Counted from the stretch's first letter, positions 27,840 through 47,112 are shown. The stretch: DNA of 64,000 bases from Litomosoides sigmodontis (GCA_963070105.1 OY718804.1:1980772-2044771); one strand, 5' to 3'. The notes: generated by a model from the sequence alone, not told the origin. Program-made: numbers and translations.

Positions 27840-27840
<1 letters not shown>

Positions 27841-27877
<37 letters not shown>

Positions 27878-27879
27878 AG
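27841..27879. repeat. (GA)n tract
   Basis: GAGAGAGAGAAAGAGAGAG run in the taf-2/zyg-8 intergenic space. It is followed by TTATGTAACACTCTGTTACATAATA, a perfect short inverted repeat (about 27894-27919). Confidence 0.85.
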
Positions 27880-28390
27880 ATGAAGTGATGATATTATGTA
27901 ACACTCTGTTACATAATATCATATCCGTATCTACTTAGATTTATATCATTTTAAGGGAATTTTTATTTTACAAAAATGAAATAATCTTTGGTCAATTCTT
28001 ATTTGTTGCAAACATTTAATTGAAATTTTCAATTAAATTGAAATTAATGATATTTGCCGAAAAATTGCCTACTGCATTCTCATCGATAGCTGCCAGTACT
28101 ATTTTACTTTTTTTTTTTGCTTCGCATCACTCACTCATTCATGCATTATTTGGATGCAACTCATTTAAATGATTCATTCATATTGTAACAATGATCTGAA
28201 TCATTTTTCAGCGCTGATCTGAAACACACTCATTCATATTTGCTATACAACCTCTAAGTAATTGTTTCTAAGTAATTGTTTTCATACGTCTCTCTACTCA
28301 CTTTTTTTTTGTTACTTAAAAAAAGACGGAAATCAGTCAACTCAACAAACAGTAATGACTCAATGACTCATTAGGCATATAGGTATACGT

Positions 28391-28424
28391 CCATGTCTGT
28401 GTGTGTGCGTGCGTCCGTGTCTGT

Positions 28425-28492
<68 letters not shown>
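28391..28492. repeat. (TG)n microsatellite
   Basis: Imperfect TGTGCGTGCGTCCGTG leads into a pure TG run of about 64 bp (28427-28490), then ATATATGTGTATATATG. Confidence 0.95.
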
Positions 28493-28493
<1 letters not shown>

Positions 28494-29204
28494 CTTGTGC
28501 ATATATGTGTATATATGTACATACGTACTTGAGTGGGTGTGTACGCGTGTGTGCGAGGAATTAAATAGGAATTAATATTTGAATTCAATAGAATAGGAAT
28601 TGTATGAATATTATTAGTGATGTTAATATGGAATGAATGTTTTTTTTTCTTTTTGGATAATATATTTTTTAAAATTAAAAATACGAAAAGCATTCTCATC
28701 TTCAAAGCATTAAATAGTGTTTTCCTTATCAGTTTCACTTCACCATTATCACTAAATGTGGTACTTTGTGATTATTTTATCATATTGCTATTAAATTACA
28801 AAATTTAACCTTAGGATCATTCTTGAGTTAATTAAATTGTTGCGAGAAGTGACTCGTTTGTCATTTCTATTTAATTTGTAAAATGAATTTTCAAAATTTC
28901 TGATAGCTAATTGTCCTGTGAGACACATTTCAATTAATTGATATTTTTGATCGGAAGCAGTAATTCTTGTAGCGTAGATTTCACTGATTATTTTAATTAT
29001 AACTAATATGATATGATAAGAAATTGCAAATGAGCGAACGAATAATGAACAAAGAATTTTGCATTCATAACGCATTGCCAATTTCGAGCTGTCAATTATT
29101 TCATCGTCCTCGACCTAAATCCACCAAATAAGGTTATCGGAAATGGATGATTAATTATTTCATGCAGTTATTTGATTAATTTCTTAACTCATTATCTCAC
29201 CTAC

Positions 29205-30337
29205 CTACCCTCACATATTCCTAATTTTGCCCCATATCAGTAACGATAAGTTCTAGTATCGAAGTACCTACCCTCACGTACTCCTAATTTTGCCTCATAT
29301 CAGTAACGATAAGTTCTAGTATTGAAGTACCTACCCTCCATATTCCTAATTTTGCCTCATATCAGTAACGATAAGTTCTAGTATTGAAGTACCTACCCTA
29401 ACATATTCCTAATTTTGCCTCATATCAGTAACGATAAATTCTAGTATTGAAGTACCTACCCTAACATACTCCTAATTTTGCCTCATATCAGTAACGATAA
29501 GTTCTAGTATTGAAGTACCTACCCTAACATATTCCTAATTTTGCCTCATATCAGTAACGATAAATTCTAGTATTGAAGTACCTACCCTAACATACTCCTA
29601 ATTTTGCCTCATATCAGTAACGATAAGTTCTAGTATTGAAGTACCTACCCTAACATATTCCTAATTTTGCCTCATATCAGTAACGATAAGTTCTAGTATT
29701 GAAGTACCTACCCTCACATACTCCTAATTTTGCCTCATATCAGTAACGATAAGTTCTAGTATTGAAGTACCTACCCTAACATATTCCTAATTTTGCCTCA
29801 TATCAGTAACGATAAATTCTAGTATTGAAGTACCTACCCTAACATACTCCTAATTTTGCCTCATATCAGTAACGATAAGTTCTAGTATTGAAGTACCTAC
29901 CCTAACATATTCCTAATTTTGCCTCATATCAGTAACGATAAATTCTAGTATTGAAGTACCTACCCTAACATACTCCTAATTTTGCCTCATATCAGTAACG
30001 ATAAGTTCTAGTATTGAAGTACCTACCCTAACATATTCCTAATTTTGCCTCATATCAGTAACGATAAGTTCTAGTATTGAAGTACCTACCCTCACATACT
30101 CCTAATTTTGCCTCATATCAGTAACGATAAGTTCTAGTATTGAAGTACCTACCCTAACATATTCCTAATTTTGCCTCATATCAGTAACGATAAGTTCTAG
30201 TATTGAAGTACCTACCCTCACATACTCCTAATTTTGCCTCATATCAGTAACGATAAGTTCTAGTATTGAAGTACCTACCCTAACATATTCCTAATTTTGC
30301 CTCATATCAGTAACGATAAGTTCTAGTATTGAAGTAC
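29205..30337. repeat. 63-bp satellite array, 18 copies, with dimer and hexamer higher-order structure
   Basis: The anchor TTCTAGTAT recurs at 29251, 29314, 29376, 29439 and then every 63 bp to 30321: 18 copies, and copy 3 is one base short. Copies differ at few sites: CTAACATATTCC versus CTAACATACTCC or CTCACATACTCC, and GATAAGTTC versus GATAAATTC. Variants alternate copy by copy. Copies 4-9 (29393-29770) and 10-15 (29771-30148) carry the same order of variants, a 378-bp hexamer present twice. Edge copy 1 has private changes (GCCCCAT, TATCGAAG). No long open frame crosses the array. Confidence 0.97.
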
Positions 30338-31968
30338 ACCTATTACGATAGATAATATTAACTGTCCAGCTACTGCTACTACTATTACAATTACTAATGC
30401 ATCATTGTAAAGCAGTGGAGAGTAGCAAATTTTAATGTGAACACAATAAAATTTCATCGAGTCGATGATTTGAAAATTGTAAATGCAGTGAGCAGAATGT
30501 GGCTGCAGCACAGCAATTGACGGATGAAATTAGCAGAAGTTAGACAGAGAACGATAAAGAGCTAGCTTTTTTTTTTTTTTTTAATGCTAGATTATTGGGA
30601 ATAGAGGTCGTTATCGATAAGCTAGCACCATTAGAGCAAAATTTTTGTTCAATTTTAAAATATTTCATCTTTTTCAGTTTTTTCCTCATCCGACTCTCAC
30701 ACCTTCAGCTTCACACTCTTTGCACTTCTCTTTTATCAGCGTTTAGTAAAATTTTATTTTTTTTTTAAAAATTAACACAACCATTGCTAGCATTAAACAT
30801 CATTTGCTCTGACCATCAACCATCATCATCACTTCCTACATCGTCACAAACAAACCATTCGCTAGTAGGATCGGATAGATGAATGGATGGAGTGGACACC
30901 GTTTGCTTTCAATATATCCTAGAGAGGGAGTAGTACCACTAGTAGTTCTTAAGTCTAAGAAAGGAGTAGTAGTAGTAAGTTTGGTCTAGGAAAGGAATAA
31001 GAGTGGTACTTTAGTCTAACTTCTCATATCATCAATAATTTATCTCTCTCATTCTTTATTACTACAATTTATCGTACATTCATCTTTTTTTTTTCATTAC
31101 TTTTTTTGGCGTAAAAAAAACATTTCATTTTAACAATTTTTCACTTCGCTTTTTTTTTCATTTGTACAATGAGAAGTTAGTTTTTTTTTCTCTTTTGCTC
31201 TTTCCTTTCTTTTTTTTTTTGAAATTTACAAAAATGTTAATTGATCGCTGTATAAGATGGTTCGACTAATTGTCACATGTGCATCACTGATATGCTAATT
31301 ACATTTTTAATTCTTAGTAAGGCAGTTTACACATTAAGCAACAATAATTATTCATTACGAAGATAGTCAATATTTAATTGACTTTTAATGAAAGATGTGG
31401 AGAGGAAGGTAAAGGCTGCTTAAATTATCTATCACTTTATCAGCATTATCAGTACGCTTCATAGAAATAGGTTTATCATTATCACTATTTTGTGGGTCTC
31501 CCTCTTACCTCCCCTCCTCTCATCCTGTCATCACTGCTTTTGAAGTTATAAATATCATTATCTTATCATTTCTTATCAAATACACTACTTTAACATTTCT
31601 CTTTCAAATATTTAATTGACTTTTAATCGTTATTTCAATTTTACAGCAAATTTAAAAAGTGCCTAAAAAGTTATGATTTTATCACTTTCGTTAGCTTTTG
31701 AACTCATTAACTCCCTATGCTAACATTCACAAAAGCAAAAGAAAAAAAGTATATTAAATTAGAAATGACGCTAGGAATTTATTTTTGCAAGGAATGTGTA
31801 ATTAGAAAATGGTTAAACTAACAAATTTACCTGAATTAATTAGAATATCGTGATTAATTTAGCTTAATTGTATATTAGATAAATTAAAATTGAAATTATT
31901 GTGAAATAAAATTCATATAAACATTTCCACTTATTGGTTTTTTTAGCTAATTTAGGGTTAATTATCAT

Positions 31969-32100
31969 CATCACGACCATCATCATCATCATCATCATCA
32001 TCATTATCACTCAATCAGTGATCATCATAATCACCATCATTACAGTCATCATCACTACCGTTACTCAATCGTCATCATCATCACCATCATTATCAACTTC
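31969..32100. repeat. (ATC)n and diverged ATCACT repeats
   Basis: A pure ATC run (about 31978-32004) is followed by ATCATCACCATCATTATCA variants. The isoleucine- and serine-rich reading frame through it is a repeat artefact. Confidence 0.85.
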
Positions 32101-32340
32101 ACCACCATCAGTGTGCTCGTTGTCGTCTCATGGAAGACTGAAAATATCGAATTTCATCGATGACATTCATTCGATCGAAATGCTTGCCATTGCACTGTAC
32201 TGCTCCACCCACGCACTAAAATATAATATTTCCAATTACATCGTCAACAACAATACAATAAACATTTTCATCATTTGTAACGGTCACCATCATCCGTATC
32301 CATCGGTTTCGTGCGATGAGAAATTCAATTTCAGTTTCAT

Positions 32341-32372
32341 TCATTCCTCTCTCTCTCTCTCTCTCTCTCTCC
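32341..32372. repeat. (CT)n tract
   Basis: TCTCTCTCTCTCTCTCTCTC run in intergenic DNA. Confidence 0.85.
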
Positions 32373-32888
32373 CTAACTCTTCCACGCTTCCTCTGAATTC
32401 CCACTTTAGCAATTCCATTTTAGATCGAAAGATAATTTTCTTCCAGTGATATTTTGTTTTTGGAATTTTTATTTTATATTATTTACTTGAGTATATTTTT
32501 GTTGTTCTCCAATGAGGAGAGCGTTCTTTTGATTAACCTTTTTTTTTTTCTTGTTTTCTGCTTTTTTTTCGAAAAAAAACCTTAGACTACTCTTTTTCTT
32601 TTGTTTAATAATTAACCAAGCAGTAGAAATAATTAAAAAAAAAGGGGAACATTGATTGTGATAATCAATTTAAAAAAGACATCTATAAGCCTGAGATTTT
32701 CCTTTACATGTGCTATGTGGAAGAAATGATCTTTAGCATGGCCGGATTTAACCGGAAATTACTAGCAATAAAAAAACAGGTCAAAAAATGATTGATTTTT
32801 GATAAATCACGACTTTCCTGGGCGGAAATTTTTTGCGCATCCGTTATGACTCATTTAATATTCACATTGCTTAATGCATCCACTTCAA

Positions 32889-32894
32889 TGTGTG

Positions 32895-32951
<57 letters not shown>

Positions 32952-33121
32952 GTATGTATGTGTGTGTATGTATGTGTGTGTATGTATGTGTGTGTATGTA
33001 TGTGTGTGTATGTATGTGTGTGTATGTATGTGTGTGTATGTATGTGTGTGTATGTATGTGTGTGTATGTATGTGTGTGTATGTATGTGTGTGTATGTATG
33101 TGTGTGTGTGTGTGTGTATAT
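32889..33121. repeat. TG microsatellite grading into a 14-bp minisatellite
   Basis: A pure TG run (about 32899-32940) passes into about a dozen near-perfect copies of a 14-bp unit, GTGTGTGTATGTAT (about 32943-33104), then TG and TATATATG again. The even-length unit looks like a TG repeat in which TG-to-TA changes became fixed and amplified. Confidence 0.93.
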
Positions 33122-33284
33122 ATGAAGTGGATGTGTGTTGGTATACGTCTTTTATTGCATTGATTTCATTTCATTTGCAGCATTCGAAACCAAGAAGTGC
33201 AAAAATTTTTATTCTTCTGAAAAAAGAATTTTTTTTTTTGAAAATTTTTTCCGAAATTGATTTTATTACTTATAAACAGAGACG

Positions 33285-33337
33285 CAGACACACGCACACA
33301 CACACACACGCAGACACACACACACACACACACACAT
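33285..33337. repeat. (CA)n microsatellite
   Basis: CACACACACACACACGCAGACACACACA run, in inverted orientation to the TG arrays 160-400 bp to its left. Confidence 0.9.
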
Positions 33338-33836
33338 CTACAAGTAATAAATGTAGCTATGATTGCATCATTAATTGCTACACTGCTAAATGTCTTGCAG
33401 CACAAAAGTTCAATGGATGCTTATCGCACATATTTCTCACTGAAACACTGTTAGCCTGAACATTTATCATCAATCGTTGATCGGAATTGTGGAGAAAAGA
33501 AAAAAAAGAAAACAAATTACTCATTAGTCGTAACTAATTAATCATTCACCATAATTGCCTGTTATTAATTCTCAATTTCTAATTGTTAAAATAATAATTC
33601 ATCAATTTGATATTTCTTTTAAAATTGAAATTAAATTAACAATTTTTTTTCATTAGAATTAAAATTGATGATAGGTGGTGGTGGTGAAGAAGAAGCATTT
33701 CATTCATTACATTCTTACTGCTACATTTAGCTTTAAAAAACATTCCCAAAATCATTTGTTTAGCTCTTTCTAAGATTGCAATAAGATGTTTTCTGATTTT
33801 ACAGTACACCACGGCTGGCAGCATTCATTTCACAAC

Positions 33837-34113
33837 AGTATTATCATTATCATTGTAATTATCGTCGCTATCACTATCTAACGATGCATTATATGTGCAT
33901 ACATATATTTTTAATTTTACAGTAGTTTCATTCTTATCATTAATTATCACTATCACTGTCTATCGATGTATTTTACGCAAAAATTTTACTGTATTATTAT
34001 CATTACCATTATCACTTACAGTAAATATGATACATTTCAAAAATTTACAATACCACTATTGCTATCATTGTCGACCTATCATCACTAAATGTATTTTGCA
34101 TCACTTACAAAAT
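33837..34113 (+). repeat. Degenerate tandem repeat, about four copies of 60-84 bp
   Basis: Units share the order TACAGTA, TTATCATTATCA, TATCACTATCTA, CGATGTATTTTGCAT and an AAAATTTTA spacer. They start near 33837, 33921, 33989 and 34048. Copies are strongly diverged. Confidence 0.5.
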
Positions 34114-36488
34114 GATGTTAATATTACAATTTGAATTTTTGCAAGATAAAAAGTAGCAAAATTAGAGCAACAATACTAATTTGATGCTGTAATTCGTACA
34201 ACAAATTGCTACAGTAATGAATTGTCCGTAGATTTACAACTATAAGTCAATCATTGTAAATTATCATCAGAATGAAAAAAACAAAAATTACAAACTGTTC
34301 GCTTCATCACGTCAATGATATTTTCAATGACCAATAAAACAAACATTCATTATGAACACTTTCAATTCTTTTCAACAATTTACAAAAATGACATAATTAC
34401 CTGTTTCATATTTTGTTTGAGCAAAGAAAAAAAAAAGGAAAAAAGGAACGAGCGATACAATTATCATAATTACGCCATTCTTATCAATCCGATCTATCAT
34501 TTGCATTCTTCCACTTTTTTAGCTCTTTTTTTTTAAGTTTTTCTTTTTTTTTTTGTTAGACTACACGAATGATTTATATATTAACAGAATTTTGCAAATA
34601 TTTCCATTTCACAAATTACATTTTCATTTAAAAATACTTTTTTTTTGTTAAATGGAAAATTACATGTGAGAAATTGGTAATTTTTTCTTTATTCTGATAA
34701 GATAATTTTCTCTTTGTAATAATTATTGTTTTTTGTTCTGTAAAGAATTGTTAGGAATAGCAAAAAAAAAAAGGAGTAGTGATGAAATACTTCGAAGTTG
34801 AGTGTAAAAATGAATTCATTAATGGAGTTTTTTAATTTTTTTCTTCCTTTTTAAAGGATTCATTCTTATTTTTCAAGAATACGCGTTAATTAATGAATTT
34901 ATTTATTTATCATTTTGTAAACATATCTTTCTATTTCATTTTATTTTTTTACAATTCATTGCATGCAAATGAAATTGCTTATTTTATAGCATTTTTTTTC
35001 ACAATATTTACTTATTCTTTTTTACAGTTTTTTTGAAATGAATCACTTAATCTAACGTGTATTCTTTAAATGATTAAATCATATACGCAGAACATACTGT
35101 CTTAAATTTATCAATGATTTTTTTCAAATTTTTTTCCACTATATTTGAATTTTACTCATTTCGAAGTGATGGAATTTAATTAAATATCAATTTTCTTTCT
35201 TTTATTGCCAAATATTATCATTTCTATTGATATATTATTACAAAAATTCTCAAAGATAAGATGCATTGCGAAGGTTTTATGTTAATTAATTTCGTTTCAT
35301 TCAACAACCATTATCATTTCTAACACTACACCGATTAGTTTAATGACCAAATTAGGACCAAATAAACTCAAATTTAAAAAATGGAATTAAAAAGAATTAT
35401 CGATTAAAACTAAACTAATTAAAAATATAGTTCGAAGTAATCGCATATTGCTCAAAATGTAGCGGAAAATGTTAAGACAATTGTTTCGTCCAACTATCAG
35501 AAGAAGGTGAAGGAAGTTAGGAGTAATTAATGAGAAATAAATCACCATTATCTTTTGTTTCATTTTAATTCAAATTTCTAAATCAATGTAATATTTTAGT
35601 TAATTAAAAAATTAAAAAATGAATTAAAAATAAAAATTGAATTAAGACAATTTCTTTGCTATCAAATATCATATACACGTGGAGATGTTTTTCCATAGCA
35701 TACAAAATAATTTTACTTGTAATTTAACAGCACATAGATTAATTATTAGCTCATGAAAAAAATTCCACCTCTTTTTTTTGCTACACACCGCAACAATCAG
35801 TTTTGGAAAATTTTTTTCAGCAAAAATTTTTCGTGCAGTAAAAATTTTGAACTTGAAAAATTGAACTTGAACGCAACCACTTTGAGTATGAGCAGTAAAC
35901 TTAGAGGTTGCAGCTAACACGCCAACGCGTTCTTTTTCTGGGCCGCGTTAAATTTCGTCCTTTTTAGCTGCTTAATTCGTCATTTCCGCTTAGCATTTAG
36001 CTGTCCATCGTGTTTTTACGCTGGATCTTATACTGCTGACCATTTGTTGTAAATTATTTTTATCGCTGTATGTATGAATTTCAACACAATCATCCAGTAG
36101 TTTTCATTCTTTCCTCTATTTCTTTCACCCTCGTCATGTCCTCCCTCCCTCAATATTTGTTAATGAAATTTACGACATTTGGAAAGTTTTTTGCAACTGT
36201 ATGACGAAAGTAGCTGATAGCAGTTTTTTTAAAATGATATCGTATAAATTATCACTTTGCCAAAATGCTTTTTTTCACGTAGACGGATATGGAATGAGCT
36301 CTTTTTTTTTAAGCTGAATACTTTTATGTTAATTAAATTTACCCATCGATACTACGCTCTATATGCTCTATTGCCGTTCTTTATTTACTATTTATAAAAT
36401 GGACTGGAAATAAAAATATCAATGGTATGCACTACTATCAAGTTTTGTTGTTGTTATAATAAACAATTGATATTAACAATAATTTAAT

Positions 36489-36790
<302 letters not shown>

Positions 36791-36900
36791 ATAATAAAAT
36801 TATTATTAAATAGTAAGCCAGCATGTATATGGATACACTTGTTTTTACTTTAAAAGAGAAATTTCACTTTTTAATTAATTCTATTTCTATTTCATTTCAG

Positions 36901-37031
36901 TAGCCGAATGCAGAATTTGATTGTTCTTGCAGATAAAATGTTATTTCTTTGACATTCAACCGGTGCATTCATTGTTTCTTTGTTCTACCACTACGTTGCA
37001 TCGTGTTTCCGGATCTGCAACACGGCGATGA
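36901..37031 (+). other. Exon-like segment upstream of zyg-8, possibly non-coding 5' exon
   Basis: A strong acceptor (TTCATTTCAG, ending 36900) precedes a segment that is more GC-rich than its surroundings and ends GATGAAG before a GTTGGT donor-like site. The ATG-initiated frame at 36938 stops after four codons, so any exon here would be untranslated. No transcript evidence is available; it may be nothing. Confidence 0.15.
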
Positions 37032-38611
37032 AGGTTGGTCGTATTAGTTTGTTGGACTTTTTGATTGTATCACCGATAAAAAGGAAATGTTTATTGAATT
37101 TCAATATTTTTTTCCGGAATGCACTTGTTTCAAATTTCTTTCATACATTATTTGTCTTTGTTGTTAAATGTAGGTGAGATTGGAAGGCATGACGTGTGGC
37201 ATTGTTCTATCGCAGATAATATAAGATGAAAACGATTTCATTATTAAATTATTGAAAGTAAAAGTTAGTTGCACCAATGTGATACAATCTTTTCAATTCC
37301 TAATGTAGTACAGGAAGCATTGTGAATTGAATGAAATTCAATTTAAGCGTAAATTTTCTTTCAATTTACAATACAGTAAAATTGGCGGTTATAATAAATG
37401 TTCTTAAAATTAATCATTTTAATCAGCTGACTCATCGATATATGTTTATTTTTATAGCCTTATTAATTACTATAGCCTTACTTATTAATTACTGTCATTT
37501 GATTTGTAAAAAGTATATTGATCTAGAAAGACGCTGCGTAGTAGGTCTTTGTATTTACTTACACTTATTATTTAGCATTTTTTTTCTATTTTTTTAAAAT
37601 ATTTATCGTTGGATTGAGAAAATTTTAACGTATTTTGGTGTAAAAAGTTTATCTTTTATTTTTTCTTCCAGTCATTGTCCTAATTTCATTTTATTTGAAA
37701 CATTGATATGCTATTGTCACTTGTGCAGCTGATTGGATTGATTGATTGATTAATTGAAAAAAAAGGTGTGAATATTTTTTTTCGTTTTTTTTGTAATCGC
37801 GCATATACGCGGCAAATAATTTTGAATGTAAGGTGAACTTTTTATTTTAGGAAATACTGAGAAAGGAATGTCCTCGCTTTTCTTTTTTTTTCATATAGCA
37901 GTAGAACATTGATTAATATAGTTAAAAATTGATCGCTTACAATAAATGTTATTGAAAAATGGGGAAATGGAAAAATCTCTTGTTGTGAATGAATTCTCCT
38001 ACGGAAATGATGGACGAGACATTCATAAATGTCATAAATTATTGAATTCATTGAGGAATTTTGCTTGATTTTTTTTCACTCAATCTATTTTTATGTCTAT
38101 GTTTAGTTTTCAAAAATTGTCTGAAAAGGATGGAGTAATATGATGAAATGAAATGGGAGGAAAAATTAGAAAAGTGAAGTTAGAAAATTTTTCTGAGTAC
38201 AATAGGATGAGTAAAAATTTGTAAAGTTGTAGTGCTGGTAAAAGTTTGAGAAAGTAGTGGAGTGGAGTGAGTAAAAATGCAAAATATGTTTGCTTTGGTG
38301 TATTCAAATGTGAATCACTTATACGCGATTAAGATAGTTTTGAAAATTTTCACTTTCTGTTTTCAGTCTCAAATACCATCCTTATTATAACACATTAGCG
38401 TTATAATGCAACTTATACTTTTATTTCCACTTTTTTTTTCAACAGTGAATTGTTTTTTTTTTTGTATTTGTATTTTGCTTCATAGATAGAGTGACACCAT
38501 TTATTATCGTTTTACGCTTCGTTTGTTCGACGAATTTCGCTTTAATTTTTTTTTTTTTTTTTTATGAACCAAACTTGCAAATCCTATTTCTCTTCCCTTC
38601 ACATTCGTTTA

Positions 38612-38624
38612 TATTTTTTTTCAG
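38612..38624 (+). promoter_or_regulatory. Probable trans-splice acceptor of zyg-8
   Basis: ATATTTTTTTTCAG ends at 38624, 24 nt before the chosen ATG (38649). A TGA lies in frame immediately before that ATG, so the exon cannot extend an upstream coding exon in the same frame. Confidence 0.6.
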
Positions 38625-38648
38625 CTCGCTCTCTTCGAAGATATGTGA

Positions 38649-44810
<6,162 letters not shown>

Positions 44811-45414
44811 GTGGACATCCGATACTGTAGCAGTTTGATTTTTTTGCTCGGATTACTCTGATATGTTGTTTCTGCGAAACTTTTTGGACTGAATAATTTT
44901 GCTTGATCCAAAAAATTTCGAGACTTCGAGAATTTCTCTTGATTTGAACGACTGTTTTTACTTTTGCTTCGACCTTCCATTCCCACTTCACTCGTATGAT
45001 CTTTGTTGCATCGCTTTATTTAACTTTAAAGGTAATTATTCATTCCACAAACACTATTTTGTTTCTCTTGTTTTCTCGCAAGGTTTCTTTTTTTTGTGTT
45101 CATTTCCCAGGTGAACCGGTAATTTTGCTCACTGTTTTGCTGCCATCGCAGCCGTCATGTTTTCAAAGTAAGTGAAGTGCTGTTTCTTTTTAATGCCCTC
45201 TTGTTTCTCGCTATTTTTCATGCTTTTTGCCATTTAGCAAATTTGTAACTTTTTAAATCATTGACTTTTTCCGTTTGAACACCTCTAATAGAGAAATGAG
45301 TATTGATTTTTCTTATGATAATATCCGGAATTCTTTGGTTTAGATTATCGAGTGAACAGAGTGATTGTTTAATTTTAGTTGTGTAGTACCTCGCGTATGA
45401 TTTTCTTTATGATG

Positions 45415-45421
45415 TGTTTTG

Positions 45422-45483
<62 letters not shown>

Positions 45484-45566
45484 CAAATTTTGGATATATA
45501 TATATATATATATATATATAACAAATTTTGGATATATATATATATATATATATATATCCAAAATGA
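45415..45566. repeat. Three (TA)n blocks separated by AACAAATTTTGGA, forming adjacent perfect palindromes
   Basis: TA blocks at about 45423-45482, 45494-45520 and 45533-45557 are separated by two copies of TAACAAATTTTGGA. The outer flanks are TTTTGTTATA (left) and TATCCAAAAT (right). TTTGTTATA...TATAACAAA and ATTTTGGATA...TATCCAAAAT are therefore each perfect inverted repeats around TA cores. Confidence 0.9.
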
Positions 45567-47069
45567 TCCGTAATACATTTCTACTTTAACTTTGTTTTCT
45601 AAATGTGTAACTCGAATTGAAAAACTGAAATTATAGACATTCCTCGAAGTTTAGAAAGTTTAGAATATTATCTATCATTCTCGACTAACGTTTGGAATCT
45701 CTGAATATGCCTTCTGGACATCTCCTTCATTCCTCTCCTCATCTCTTCGCTCTTCACACAATTCCATTGTACGGTGAATGGATGATCTCTGTTATGAACT
45801 GTAGAGTTCAAGTGCATTGGATGTTTGAAGATTTTTGTTATAATTTTTCTATGGTAACATTTCGGGAGCAATTAATAAGAGGGACCGGTGAGATATTGCT
45901 TTGAACCTGAGTGTTTAATGATGGTATTGGTTCAGATATCAAGTGTGATAACACTATCAAATTACTTGTAAGTTTTCCCTTCATGAAACCTATATTAAAC
46001 TTGTACCAATGTAAACAATGCATTTTCCACGGCGTCTGCTACCTTTCCTTTTTCGTCCAATATGTTTGTTCTATTTATTTATTCATTCATTAATTTCCTG
46101 AAATAAAAATGATTGATTGACAGTAAATGAGTGGGATGATGATAAATGTAAAATTAAAACAAAATTGAAACTTTAAATTAAGCGAAAAATAGAAGATGTT
46201 ACATTGCTTAGCAAAGAGGAATTAGTATGGTGACGATGGTTATCGTAGACTTGTGCAATAATCAAAGAACCCTGCGAAATAGCGACACATTTTTAGTATT
46301 TCAAAATGTGTATATTAAGTGGTATGTGTCTGTGTCTGTTTTTTTTGACTACCAAATTTCAAACAAAACTTTACGCTTTCCTTCTAACAACAATTTTAGC
46401 ACACATACAAGCACACACAATGACATTAGCATTGAGTTATTTGAATTTTGCTCAAGTTAAAAAGAAAATACTACGTAACTTAATGCTTCATTCGATTTTC
46501 ATACGTAGTAGAGACATTTCGTTAATGGAATTGAATAAATCATTTAAAAAAGTGTTTGTATGCGTTTAGAATGCTAAAGAAAAAATACAGCCAATTAAAT
46601 TTTTATTTAATCATTTAAAAAACACACACATACCCAAAAGTAAGAATGGAAATGGTGAAAGCAAACATTTCAAATTATTATCCTAATTTTTCCACTATTA
46701 CACATTTTAAAGAAGTTAATTGTTATTTTAATATGTAAATAAAAATTCATTTGCAATTTTTGAAATATTTCAGACAATAACATCATATCATCTCACCGCT
46801 TTGAATAATATAAATAAATTTTTACTGCTCCTCTCACGATCGCTGCTACTCCATACTGCACTCTATAACTCATCAGTGATAACTTATCATTAACATTCAT
46901 TGTTGCACAATCTTCCCTCCTCTTTGTTTAACGTAAAAATGATTAAAGTAAATCGATATCACTGATAAGGAGATGTATTGATGATAATGATAATGAGTGT
47001 GTTAGTATCAGTAGTGATGTTTGATGTATGTATATACACAGGGATAATTTATTTAATGTGTGCTTCGGT

Positions 47070-47071
<2 letters not shown>

Positions 47072-47108
<37 letters not shown>
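47072..47108. repeat. (GA)n tract
   Basis: Pure GA run of about 36 bp in intergenic DNA. Confidence 0.9.

Positions 47109-47112
<4 letters not shown>

Noticed and set aside
28337..28738. Thr/His- and Val/Cys-repeat reading frames over TG/CA arrays (also 32792-33459)
   Set aside because: Dinucleotide repeats read in alternate frames; no splice sites or family similarity.
28791..29081. 96-codon minus-strand frame left of the satellite
   Set aside because: No recognisable domain, AT-driven composition and no splice or trans-splice signal at its start.
29205..30337. CRISPR-like array reading of the 63-bp repeats
   Set aside because: Units abut directly with no unique spacers; the context is eukaryotic satellite DNA.
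31934..32449. 171-codon plus-strand frame
   Set aside because: Largely Ile, Thr and Ser from ATC and CT microsatellites; no family signal.
35669..35920. 83-codon minus-strand frame between taf-2 and zyg-8
   Set aside because: Open but without similarity, codon signature or neighbouring exons.
45692..45904. 70-codon plus-strand frame after zyg-8
   Set aside because: Amino-acid mix looks less AT-biased, but the opposite strand is equally open, no family is recognisable, and it may simply be zyg-8 3' UTR.
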